Shown: positions 54,902 to 63,557 of the stretch, one piece after another | How positions within the stretch are numbered: the stretch's first letter is position 1 | How the letters are laid out: every line of letters starts with the position of its first letter | NCBI RefSeq assembly: GCF_001953635.1 | Contig: NZ_MEJH01000004.1 | Span: 124,001 to 188,000 of the forward strand | DNA length: 64,000 nucleotides | Source: Alteromonas abrolhosensis | GTDB taxonomy: Bacteria; Pseudomonadota; Gammaproteobacteria; Enterobacterales; Alteromonadaceae | Direction: 5' to 3' | The notes under the pieces: model-generated | The model's input: the letters and a program-made list of their open reading frames with translations, nothing else | The model's database searches: none | What the model was told of the DNA's origin: nothing | Program-made: the position numbers and the translations under genes

Positions 54902-56578
54902 GTGAAGATCCTCATTGTTGATGACGAGGCTATCAATCGTACATTGCTGACTAACATGCTTTATAACGCAGGGTATAAAGAGTGTATCGAAGCGGTGGAC
55001 GGCGTTGAAGCTATTAAGCAGTTTACGAGCGAAAAGCCTGACTTGGTCTTATTGGATGTCGTGATGCCTGGGCTGAGTGGCTTTGATGTTGCACCTAAAA
55101 TACGGCAATTGGCTAAAGGGCCGTATCTCCCTATTTTATTTATTACCGCGTTAGAAGACAAAGAAAGTTTGGTGAGGTGTCTTGAAGTTGGGGGAAATGA
55201 TTTCGCTACCAAACCGTTTGACCGTCATATTCTTATCGCGAAGATTCGCGCTCACTTAAAAATACGCGCATTAAGCGAATATGTAGAACAGCAAAACAAA
55301 ACCCTTCGCTTATTTAACCAACGGGTGGCGAGAGAGCATGCGATCGTAGAGCATATATTCAGTCATGCTATCGTTAATCGACCCGAGGTTATGGCACATT
55401 TCGACTGTTTTCTTAGACCGGCAGAGACCTTCAATGGCGATCTGTTTCTCTGCGAGTCTAGTCCAAGTGGAGGTATCTATTTTGTAGTGGGAGATTTCAC
55501 CGGCCATGGTCTAGCGTCGGCAATTGGTGCGCTACCAGTAATGCGTGCATTCCAAGAATTAAGCCAGCAAGGGGTCTCTATTGCTGAGATTATTTCAGAG
55601 CTAAATCGAATCCTAATTAAGTTTTTACCCAGCGATATGTTTATGGCTGCGGTAGTGGGTGAGATAAACGCTGGAGGTAATAGAATTAATTTATGGCAGG
55701 GCGGCATGCCAGCCGTGATTGTTCCTGCTAAAACAGATCTGGCACTTCGCTGTATTCCCTCGCGCCACATGGCACTTGGGATCCTAGATGAACATGAACT
55801 CAATACCGATTGTGACACCATTCAACTCGGAGTTAATGAGCAGTTAGTTATTTGCAGTGACGGACTCATTGAGAGTACCAATGAAGACGGTGAAATGCTT
55901 CTTGAAGAGGGCTTGGTGAGAATAGTAAAGGAGCAAATGCAGACCTTCGGCAAAATAGAATCTAACGCATTGTTTCTCGAAGCTAAAGCGCACTGTGCCT
56001 CATCTTCATTTCACGATGACGTAACCTTAGTCATTTTTAATTCGCAACCCATTAAAATTCCTGTATCGCAAAAAATGGACTTGGGGTTGCCGTCGGTCCA
56101 CGAAGTGGCGCTTGACGCCGAGCACTTAAAGCAGCCGGACATTCTCCAGCGTGTGCTGCAACTCGCGGGGCAATGTGAAGGAATTCAAGCCGTTCGTTCG
56201 ATAATTTATACCGTATTGTCTGAGCTATTTAATAATGCGTTGGAACATGGAATTTTAAAGCTAGACTCGAAGCTAAAGGCAGATAGTTCTGGGTTTCATC
56301 AGTATTATGAAAACCGCGAAGCTTCACTTAAGGCGCTAAGTCATGGAAGAATTAATATCAGGGTAGAGTCTCTGCCGCTTAAAGGTAAAGTGCTGATTTC
56401 GGTTGAAGATAGTGGTGAGGGCTTCGAATGGAATAGAGCGAGCAGTTTAAGTAGAGGTCACTCTGTTCAAGATGAAAGTTATGGGCGAGGACTTCCTTTA
56501 CTTAACGCCTTATGTGAACGCGTGTGGTTTGAAAAAGGCGGCAGTAAAGTCATTTGTTTACTTGATACCAAGATATAA
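54902..56578 (+). CDS. Response regulator with PP2C phosphatase and HATPase kinase domains
   Basis: A 558-residue partner-switching regulator. Receiver domain (1-120) with LIVDDE, acceptor Asp in LVLLDVVMPG and Lys in TKPF; SpoIIE/RsbU-type PP2C phosphatase (about 165-385) with VGDFTGHGLASAIG, CSDGLIES and HDDVTL; then a GHKL ATPase (about 430-556) of the RsbW anti-sigma kinase type with LSELFNNALEHG, VEDSGEGF and GRGLPLLN. The protein can thus phosphorylate and dephosphorylate the STAS partner encoded just upstream, its receiver presumably setting the balance. Start is GTG with GAAGAGA upstream. Confidence 0.9.
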   Translation: MKILIVDDEAINRTLLTNMLYNAGYKECIEAVDGVEAIKQFTSEKPDLVLLDVVMPGLSGFDVAPKIRQLAKGPYLPILFITALEDKESLVRCLEVGGNDFATKPFDRHILIAKIRAHLKIRALSEYVEQQNKTLRLFNQRVAREHAIVEHIFSHAIVNRPEVMAHFDCFLRPAETFNGDLFLCESSPSGGIYFVVGDFTGHGLASAIGALPVMRAFQELSQQGVSIAEIISELNRILIKFLPSDMFMAAVVGEINAGGNRINLWQGGMPAVIVPAKTDLALRCIPSRHMALGILDEHELNTDCDTIQLGVNEQLVICSDGLIESTNEDGEMLLEEGLVRIVKEQMQTFGKIESNALFLEAKAHCASSSFHDDVTLVIFNSQPIKIPVSQKMDLGLPSVHEVALDAEHLKQPDILQRVLQLAGQCEGIQAVRSIIYTVLSELFNNALEHGILKLDSKLKADSSGFHQYYENREASLKALSHGRINIRVESLPLKGKVLISVEDSGEGFEWNRASSLSRGHSVQDESYGRGLPLLNALCERVWFEKGGSKVICLLDTKI

Positions 56579-56813
56579 TCAATTCAAGTAAGTCTTTCAA
56601 TCATTAATAATTATTTCGGTCTTTTCTCCCTAAAGTTCAACGCAGAATACAATATTCAAATTGACATTACATATTTACTCAGTCATTGCCGCAACTCTGT
56701 CTAACTAATCAAGCAACTAATCGAATTTAGCTTCTATCGAGTAAAAGTTTTATCGATACTCAAATCTCATTGTCGTAGACGTATCTGCGGTGACACAAAG
56801 AAGTAGAGGCCCC

Positions 56814-57254
56814 ATGCTTAAATCATTTCTTAAACTATTTGAAGACACACAAAAGAAAACGGAACCGACGTATACCGTTGAACTTGCAACAGCGGCATTA
56901 CTTAGTGAAATCGTTAATGCAGATAATGAGGTGACGGAAAGTGAAAGAAGTGAATATGAGAAACAGCTCAGGAAGCATGTAAAGGTAGAAGAAGACGCTA
57001 TGTCGCTACTGCTTGAACGAGGTCATGAAACCGCAGATGACTCAATCGACCTGGTGCGTTTTACACAGGTGCTGAACAAGCATTGTAGCGCGGAAGAGAG
57101 GAGGGATGTGATCAAAAGCCTTTGGGCTATTGCATACGCTGATGAATCTCTTGCTCCACTTGAAGAGAGTACGATTCGCCAAATAGCAGACTTGCTGTAT
57201 GTGCCTCATAGCCAATACATTAAAACTAAACTTGAAGTGGCTGAAAGAATGTAG
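56814..57254 (+). CDS. TerB family protein
   Basis: A 146-residue helical protein of the TerB (tellurite resistance) type: two acidic repeats, AALLSEIVNADNEVTESERSEYE and LWAIAYADESLAPLEESTIRQIADLL, the second being the usual TerB motif. The acidic helices may bind metals. The start at 56814 is favoured over GTG 56790, since AGAGG precedes it. Function in this organism is unknown; it follows the partner-switch genes by 235 bp. Confidence 0.8.
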   Translation: MLKSFLKLFEDTQKKTEPTYTVELATAALLSEIVNADNEVTESERSEYEKQLRKHVKVEEDAMSLLLERGHETADDSIDLVRFTQVLNKHCSAEERRDVIKSLWAIAYADESLAPLEESTIRQIADLLYVPHSQYIKTKLEVAERM

Positions 57255-57435
57255 CTATTGCAAAAACAAGCAGGCGTTTTTCATATTAGCTGAAAAAATG
57301 GATTCAAATTTTCCGACCTGTACCTTACTATTGAACGCAAATAATAATAAAAGCTTGGCGGTGACAGTGCTGTTTTAGGGCCTTCGGCATCACTTGCTTA
57401 CAACAGCTTGCAGTACTGAAGTAAGGGTTAGTTGA

Positions 57436-59508
57436 GTGTTAAGAACGTTGAAAACTCCAATTGGGCTTGTCATTGCATTGGCGATGTCTGTGCTGGCACT
57501 CTCTGTGGTAATCATTAATAAGTTAGAACACAACGCTTCCGTTGTGGATGTGGTAAAAGAAAATACCGCCACGATGAGCAATGCCCTGTCACTTCAGTTA
57601 TCGGTGGTAATGGAGCGTAGTCCGGGAGATAGTGCTTTGTTCTCCTCTCTTTTTCAGCCTATGAAAGAGCACGATAATCTACTCTCAGCCACGCTATACG
57701 ACAATGATTACCAAGTTATATCCACTATTCAACCTGAATCCTTAAACCAGCTTTCCGGTAAATCTGTTCCCATAGACCCTGCAAAAATTCCGTTTGGCGT
57801 TACGCAGTACGATAATATTATCACCGCTCACCAAATTGTTGGCAGTAGCTTATATCCTCTTGGTCATGTCGTTATTTATGTAGACATAGAAGATACTATA
57901 ACAGAAGGTTCAGCTCGCCAGCTCATCAAGCAAATTCCTATCGTATTGGCAGTTTGGCTGTTGTGTACTGGCATTTGTGTCTTCATTCTCTATCGTTTAA
58001 TTTCTCCTATTGGGTCGCTAAAGCAGTTTACGCAAGAGGTTTTTGAGTCAAAAGACTATGCGCTGCGCAGTTCGCTTGATACATCTAACGAAATTGGACA
58101 ATTATCGAATAATATTAATAGCTTACTAGATACCATTGAAGTTGAATTACTTATCAACTTTGAACAAAAACAAACGTTAGTTGATCAACAAGAGACCATG
58201 TCTCGTCTTGCAAACTTCGACAGTTTAACCGGCCTGCCTAATCGACAGTTTGTGCTAGATAACCTAAGGCTTGAGCTAGCCAGAGCTAAACGAAACGATG
58301 AAGATTTGTTACTTCTGTTTTTTGATTTAGATGGGTTCAAAGGAATTAACGATTCGTTGGGGCACGAGACCGGAGACCTTATACTCATCGAGGTTGCTGA
58401 CAGAGTTCAATGTTTATTGCGCGATGGCGACTTGTTTGCGCGCTTGGGCGGAGACGAGTTTTTGGTACTACCAGATAGAGACGTGTCGACCGACCAAGCA
58501 CAAAGTTTGGCAACGCGACTCATTACAGCGTTTGATGAACCTTTCGAACTTAGAGGTTTATCGCTTACGGTTGGGTTAAGTGTGGGTATTGCGACTGCCT
58601 CTGATGCAGGCTACGACCTTAGTGAGCTTATGAGCAACGCAGATTTGGCGATGTACCGCTCAAAGGCGAGAGGGCGTGGCAGTTATACACTGTTCACCCC
58701 TGACATGGTTGAATCGCATAAGCGTAAACTGCACTTGGCTAACGGCATTGAACAAGGCCTAATAAATGATGAGTTTGTTGTTTATTATCAGGTTAAAGTT
58801 AATAACGAAGGAAACGTCATAGGCGTAGAAGCGCTTATTCGTTGGCAACACCCTGAATTTGGATTGGTTATGCCGAACGAGTTTATTCCCATTGCAGAAC
58901 AGGGCGGCAAGATAACCGCAATTACTCAGTGGGTAATAAAACGAGTTTGCATCGATATGCCAGACTTAAAACAATGGGCTACGTCGCCTTTTAGAGCCTC
59001 TATTAACTTGTCTGGTCACGACTTACGTAGTTCACAGTTATTCGACTACATTTACAACACTTTCAAGCTTTACGACATCAACCCAGAAAACATTGAATTT
59101 GAAGTGACTGAAAGTGCATACCTTGAAAACTTTACCCTTTCAAATAAGTTCTTCAGGCGGATAGGAAACATGGGATGTGCCATAGCGCTAGACGATTTTG
59201 GTACAGGATACTCTTCTTTGAGTTACCTCACTCAAATCAATATCGATACTCTAAAAGTCGACAGACAATTTGTTATGGAGATTCAGACTTCAGAGCGAAG
59301 TCGACTGGTAACAGGGGCGATTATCGATTTGGCAAAACGACTTTCTCTTTCGGTCTGTGCTGAAGGAATTGAAAACCTCGAACAGTGGAATTATCTCAGG
59401 GCGCACGGTTGTGACAATGTGCAAGGTTTTATGTTTAGTAAACCTATTCCCTTGGCTGAACTAATCCATTCTCCCTACCATTACAGCGACAGCAGTTTCT
59501 CTGTTTAA
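57436..59508 (+). CDS. Membrane GGDEF-EAL protein (cyclic di-GMP turnover)
   Basis: A 690-residue membrane protein. Two membrane helices (about 9-28 and 170-190) enclose a periplasmic sensor of about 140 residues; a HAMP-like linker (about 190-245) leads to GGDEF near 338 (RLGGDEFLVL) and EAL near 464 (GVEALIRWQHPEFG). DDFGTGYSSL, needed for metal binding by EAL, is intact. Both enzymes appear functional by motif, so it may switch between synthesis and hydrolysis. Start is GTG with AAGGG upstream. One of three such genes in the window. Confidence 0.88.
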   Translation: MLRTLKTPIGLVIALAMSVLALSVVIINKLEHNASVVDVVKENTATMSNALSLQLSVVMERSPGDSALFSSLFQPMKEHDNLLSATLYDNDYQVISTIQPESLNQLSGKSVPIDPAKIPFGVTQYDNIITAHQIVGSSLYPLGHVVIYVDIEDTITEGSARQLIKQIPIVLAVWLLCTGICVFILYRLISPIGSLKQFTQEVFESKDYALRSSLDTSNEIGQLSNNINSLLDTIEVELLINFEQKQTLVDQQETMSRLANFDSLTGLPNRQFVLDNLRLELARAKRNDEDLLLLFFDLDGFKGINDSLGHETGDLILIEVADRVQCLLRDGDLFARLGGDEFLVLPDRDVSTDQAQSLATRLITAFDEPFELRGLSLTVGLSVGIATASDAGYDLSELMSNADLAMYRSKARGRGSYTLFTPDMVESHKRKLHLANGIEQGLINDEFVVYYQVKVNNEGNVIGVEALIRWQHPEFGLVMPNEFIPIAEQGGKITAITQWVIKRVCIDMPDLKQWATSPFRASINLSGHDLRSSQLFDYIYNTFKLYDINPENIEFEVTESAYLENFTLSNKFFRRIGNMGCAIALDDFGTGYSSLSYLTQINIDTLKVDRQFVMEIQTSERSRLVTGAIIDLAKRLSLSVCAEGIENLEQWNYLRAHGCDNVQGFMFSKPIPLAELIHSPYHYSDSSFSV

Positions 59509-59566
59509 GCATATGGTAACAATAGAACCGCTTTGACGCGCAGTGTTTCAAAGTGGTGTTTCTTTT

Positions 59567-59608
59567 TTGCTACATACCACTTGTGTGTAGCAATTGGCTT
59601 GGTATGTA
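59567..59608. repeat. Two overlapping, mutually exclusive inverted repeats
   Basis: Within the 300-bp gap upstream of the EF-hand gene (59509-59811; otherwise no gene or site seen). Arms TTGCTACA / TGTAGCAA (59567-59574, 59586-59593) and TACATACCA / TGGTATGTA (59571-59579, 59600-59608) share bases 59571-59574, so only one hairpin can form at a time. Neither is followed by a good T run. Confidence 0.5.
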
Positions 59609-59811
59609 AATTTGGTTAAACCTCTGTTTTTATTGATATTTTAAGTTTTGGTCTGAAAATCGCATAGGCAGATTGTATGCAATTATGATAGTGGTTAATT
59701 GAAGACTAGTGGTAGTATCCATGAGCTTTATTCGCGCCGCGCTTTAATTGAGCGGTCTGTTAATAAAGTGGATTGAGAAGGATTTTAAAAGCGTTTAGCG
59801 GAGGATTCATG

Positions 59812-60090
59812 ATGAAACGTCTCGAAAAAGTTTTCTTAGCACTTTGTGCTGTTGCTGCAGTACAAGCCATTTCAGTAGCGGACGCGTACGCAAGTCCGGC
59901 GCGCTCGTTGATGCAGGAATTAGACACAGACAAAGACGGTTTGATATCACTTAAAGAAGCAGTTCGACATACAGGTTTACTGCGTAACTTTGGGCTGATT
60001 GATGACAACGAAGATGGCAAACTTTCTGAAGCCGAGTTGGCAAAAAGTAAGTTAACGCCAGGCAATGAAAAGCTCACAGCAAGTGAGTAG
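59812..60090 (+). CDS. Secreted EF-hand protein
   Basis: A 92-residue protein with a signal peptide (about 1-28, ending DAYAS) and two EF-hand loops: DTDKDGLISLKE and DDNEDGKLSEAE, both with the usual Asp/Asn ligands and a final Glu. Likely a periplasmic calcium-binding protein. GGAGG lies seven bases before this ATG; the ATG at 59809 would add one Met. It is 60 bp upstream of glrK and could be in that operon. Its partner is unknown. Confidence 0.8.
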   Translation: MKRLEKVFLALCAVAAVQAISVADAYASPARSLMQELDTDKDGLISLKEAVRHTGLLRNFGLIDDNEDGKLSEAELAKSKLTPGNEKLTASE

Positions 60091-60150
60091 ATAAAATAAT
60101 ATATTGAAGAGGGTAAGGTTCTGATAAACAAGGTTTCGTTTGGTGAACGC

Positions 60151-61548
60151 TTGGTACAACTTGGTTCACTAAGGCAGTTGACGTTAGGTAGTTTTGTACT
60201 GGCCCTTATCCCTCTCATTGCGCTACTTTGGCAAAGTCAAAGCGACTTAGCCAAAGTAGGTCAAATGACCACCCTCGAAACTCGGTTCGTGGTCGATGTT
60301 GTTAGCGACATGCAAAGACTCGACAACGCTGTCGTTGATGTAGAGCGCAGCATTCGACAATTTGCCGTGCTAAGAAACGATAGAGTGGCGTCCCTTTCTG
60401 ACAACGCTATCGACCAGTTTGCAGTGGCTGCTGACAATCTATGTCAGGCTCTCTCTGTACCCTCTACCTGCACACGACTTTCAGAACAGTTAAACCAGTT
60501 AGCCGAATATCGCGCCATTGAAGATCAGCTGCTGCTTAATGCTTATCTTGCGTCGGTAGGCGATAGCGTTGACCAACTGCGGGACGACGTCGAATCCGCA
60601 ATTACTGAACGGGTTAAAGTCCAACAGGACGACCTGAATGCCATGCAAGCAAAGCAAGCTTGGTCCACCGCTATGCTTGTGAGTGTGTCGTTATTACTTA
60701 TCTTGATGGGAAGCCAACTGATTGTTAACCCCGTTAATAACTTAAAAAAGATTATTAGGATCATGGCGCACAGCGATGGTCAGCTTCCACCGCTTTCAAG
60801 GCAAGCGCCAAAAGAACTCATTGATGTCGAGAAAGACTTACACTGGCTTTATGATCGTTTACAGCAGTTAGAGCATATTAGGACCGCACTGTTGAGACAT
60901 GCGGCGCACGAACTCAAAACACCGCTTGCCAGTATTAAAGAAGGCTGCAGCTTGCTGTCTGAAAACGTGGTGGGCGAGTTGAATAACGGTCAACGAGAAG
61001 TGCTTTCTTTACTTACTGCCAGCACCCAGCGACTTAACACGCTGGTGGAAAAGCTGCTCGACTACAACCTGCTATTGCAACAGGCTCAGCCGAAAATGGT
61101 GCAAAGTGATGTGAGTAAGTTGGTATCTGCATGTTTAGAAGATTACGCGCTTGCTATTCAAGACAGAGAAGTGGAGGTAAAGATAACAGCGTCTGATGTA
61201 CGTGTGGACGAGGAGCTATTTAGAAGAATACTTGATAATCTGGTGTCCAATGCAGTAGCACATGGTGCTGTTGGAAGACCGATAAATATAAGCCTTTATA
61301 ACGAAAACGATAATCTTGTACTAGATGTTGCCAACCGCGGAAAGCGCATTGCACCTGAATCAGTACATACTTTATTTGAACCTTTTATCCGAGGAACCGA
61401 GCCAAGAAACGACAATGTTATTGGGACGGGTTTAGGGTTATCAATTGTTGCCGATTGTGCTCGACTGATGCATGGTGATGTACGCGTTGTAGATGTAGAC
61501 TATGCCGATGTTTGCTTTAGAGTGACCATTGGGCAACAGGAAAAATAA
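60151..61548 (+). CDS. glrK: Sensor histidine kinase GlrK (QseE)-like
   Basis: A 465-residue kinase. One membrane helix near the N-terminus (LTLGSFVLALIPLIALLW), a periplasmic helical sensor, a second helix (about 172-192), a HAMP-like stretch, and the kinase core with His253 in RHAAHELKTPLASIKEG, N-box RILDNLVSNAVAHG and G-box GTGLGLSIV. The N-terminus resembles E. coli GlrK (SLRQL ... LP-L-W). Partner GlrR is encoded two genes on. Start TTG at 60151 is conservative; upstream in frame there is a CTG (60121) with GAGG eight bases before it that would add ten residues. Confidence 0.88.
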   Translation: MVQLGSLRQLTLGSFVLALIPLIALLWQSQSDLAKVGQMTTLETRFVVDVVSDMQRLDNAVVDVERSIRQFAVLRNDRVASLSDNAIDQFAVAADNLCQALSVPSTCTRLSEQLNQLAEYRAIEDQLLLNAYLASVGDSVDQLRDDVESAITERVKVQQDDLNAMQAKQAWSTAMLVSVSLLLILMGSQLIVNPVNNLKKIIRIMAHSDGQLPPLSRQAPKELIDVEKDLHWLYDRLQQLEHIRTALLRHAAHELKTPLASIKEGCSLLSENVVGELNNGQREVLSLLTASTQRLNTLVEKLLDYNLLLQQAQPKMVQSDVSKLVSACLEDYALAIQDREVEVKITASDVRVDEELFRRILDNLVSNAVAHGAVGRPINISLYNENDNLVLDVANRGKRIAPESVHTLFEPFIRGTEPRNDNVIGTGLGLSIVADCARLMHGDVRVVDVDYADVCFRVTIGQQEK

Positions 61549-61549
61549 A

Positions 61550-62134
61550 ATGAGAATAAGTGGTTTAATTGTCGCCTTACTGGTGCTGACAGGATGTCAG
61601 AGTTTAACCAGAAACAACGACAACGCAGGAGAACCCGAAAAGGTTACCCCTGTAGCTAAAATAGAACGCGATTTATGTTTGTTTGATGAGGCTCCCCAAG
61701 GCTTCGAGCACAATTGTGATGCTGTGTATTGGCTAAACACGTGGATTTCTTCAGCTAATCAACCTTGGTTAGAGCGAAAGCAGGCATTAAAAGCATTGGG
61801 CGACTCGGCTTTCGATACGCTGCATGCCTACATTCTAACCCTACCTACTGATACCCCTTATCAAGACAGGTTACGCGCGCAATTGGCCTTAGACGATATC
61901 GCTAATAAATTCACACCAACAGCTCAGGAAGTAATTAACGTTATTGCTGGGTCGCACAACAACCAGATTATGCAGCTTGAGTCTGCCATGGTGGTATTAG
62001 AGCAGGAAAATACTTCTCGTGGTGAGAAAGTAAAAGCACTTGAAATTGAAGCAGTTAACCTGCGCAAAAAACTAGAAGAATTGTTGCAGATTGAAGCAAC
62101 ACTGATGGACAAAAACAGGAGTACACAACAGTGA
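61550..62134 (+). CDS. qseG: QseG-like outer membrane lipoprotein
   Basis: A 194-residue lipoprotein with lipobox VLTGC (Cys16). A helical middle and a long C-terminal coiled coil (about 145-190, LEQENTSRGEKVKALEIEAVNLRKKLEELL). It sits between glrK and glrR, where E. coli has qseG (yfhG). QseG activates the GlrK (QseE) kinase by contact in the periplasm. Homology at sequence level is modest; position, lipobox and size carry the call. Its stop overlaps the glrR GTG (GTGA). Confidence 0.75.
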   Translation: MRISGLIVALLVLTGCQSLTRNNDNAGEPEKVTPVAKIERDLCLFDEAPQGFEHNCDAVYWLNTWISSANQPWLERKQALKALGDSAFDTLHAYILTLPTDTPYQDRLRAQLALDDIANKFTPTAQEVINVIAGSHNNQIMQLESAMVVLEQENTSRGEKVKALEIEAVNLRKKLEELLQIEATLMDKNRSTQQ

Positions 62135-63471
62135 GCGAAAAGGCGAATAGTAACCCTAACTTATTGTTGGTTGATGATGATAAAAGCTTATTGCGCTTGC
62201 TAACCATTCGTTTGGAAGGCGAAGGTTACCACGTGACCGCAGTGGAAGACGGTCAATCAGCGTTAAGAAAACTTCAAAACGACAACTACGATGTTGTATT
62301 AAGTGACTTGCGTATGCCGGGTTTAGATGGCTTAAGCTTGTTTGAAGAAATTATGGGGATTAGAAAAGACATTCCTGTAATTCTGATGACGGCGCACGGC
62401 ACCATTGCTGATGCAGTTGCTGCCACGCAGCGCGGCGTATTTGGTTTTCTACCTAAACCAGTGGATCACGACGAGCTACGTGCGCTGCTGCAAAAAGCAC
62501 TTAGCCAGTCTCAAGCTGCACAGCCTGGAGATTGGGCGAAAGACATCATTACGCGTTCTCCTGAAATGCTAAATGTACTAGACCAAGCCTTCCGCATTGC
62601 GCAGCGTGAAGTATCTGTACTTATTAGCGGCGCAAGTGGAACCGGTAAAGAGTTACTCGCTAATGCAATTCATAAAGCCAGCAACCGCAGTGATAAGCCA
62701 TTTGTAGCTATTAACTGTGGAGCATTGCCTGAAAATTTACTTGAATCTGAGCTATTTGGTCATGCTAAAGGTGCGTTTACCGGCGCTGTAGCTGCTCACC
62801 CAGGTCTGTTTAGAGAAGCCGACGGCGGTACGCTGTTTTTAGATGAAATTGGCGACATGCCAATGACGCTTCAAGTGAAGCTATTGCGCGCGCTACAAGA
62901 GCGTCAAATTCGTCCAGTAGGTAGCAGTAAGCACGTAGACATCGATGTGCGTATCATTTCTGCAACGCATAAAGACTTGCACAAAGAAATGGAAGAAGGC
63001 ACCTTCCGTGAAGATTTATATTATCGTCTAAACGTGGTGAACCTAAAACTTCCGTCGCTAAAATCGCGTAGTGAAGATATACCGCTGCTTGCGCGATCTT
63101 TGCTACAACAAAGTGCGCAGCGTCATGGTGTAAATGTAAGCCAATTTTCTGATGACGCAATGCAACAGCTAGTAACCTCGTCTTGGCCTGGCAACGTACG
63201 CCAGCTTGTGAACGTGGTTGAGCAGTGTGTTGCGTTAACGCAAACGCCGGTTATCCCGCTTCACTTAGTAGAGCAAGCCTTGTCAGCCACTAAGCAAAGC
63301 TGGCCAACGCTTACAGAAGCGCGCGATGCCTTTGAACAGCAATACTTGCACAAACTTCTTAAAATGACCGACGGCAATGTAACGCGCGCGGCGGAGCTTG
63401 CAGGTAGAAACCGTACAGACATGCATAAACTTATGAAAAAGCATGAATTAGACGCAGCTGATTTCAGATAG
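62131..63471 (+). CDS. glrR: Sigma-54-dependent response regulator GlrR
   Basis: A 446-residue NtrC-class activator. Receiver (about 10-125; LLLVDDDKS, acceptor Asp in VVLSDLRMPG, Lys in LPKPV), AAA+ domain (about 150-370) with Walker A GASGTGKE, the sigma-54 contact loop GAFTGA intact, Walker B GGTLFLDEIGDMP, and a C-terminal Fis-type HTH (GNVTRAAELAGRNRTDMHKLMKK). In E. coli GlrR drives glmY; targets here are unknown. GTG start with AGGAG upstream. Confidence 0.93.
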   Translation: MSEKANSNPNLLLVDDDKSLLRLLTIRLEGEGYHVTAVEDGQSALRKLQNDNYDVVLSDLRMPGLDGLSLFEEIMGIRKDIPVILMTAHGTIADAVAATQRGVFGFLPKPVDHDELRALLQKALSQSQAAQPGDWAKDIITRSPEMLNVLDQAFRIAQREVSVLISGASGTGKELLANAIHKASNRSDKPFVAINCGALPENLLESELFGHAKGAFTGAVAAHPGLFREADGGTLFLDEIGDMPMTLQVKLLRALQERQIRPVGSSKHVDIDVRIISATHKDLHKEMEEGTFREDLYYRLNVVNLKLPSLKSRSEDIPLLARSLLQQSAQRHGVNVSQFSDDAMQQLVTSSWPGNVRQLVNVVEQCVALTQTPVIPLHLVEQALSATKQSWPTLTEARDAFEQQYLHKLLKMTDGNVTRAAELAGRNRTDMHKLMKKHELDAADFR

Positions 63472-63496
63472 ACACAGTCGAGCTTAGAGAGTTATT

Positions 63497-63527
63497 AAAC
63501 GCATCACTTTTTAGTGATGCGTTTTTG
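63497..63527 (+). terminator. Terminator of the glrK-qseG-glrR operon
   Basis: A 10-bp stem (ACGCATCACT / AGTGATGCGT) with four-T loop and a T run, about 28 bp after the glrR stop codon. Confidence 0.9.
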
Positions 63528-63557
63528 TTTTGCGATACGCAAAGCCTAGCGCTGGGG

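Noticed and set aside
59582-59620. Sigma-54 promoter upstream of the glrK genes
   Set aside because: TGGC is present near 59596 but the GC element at the right distance is missing.
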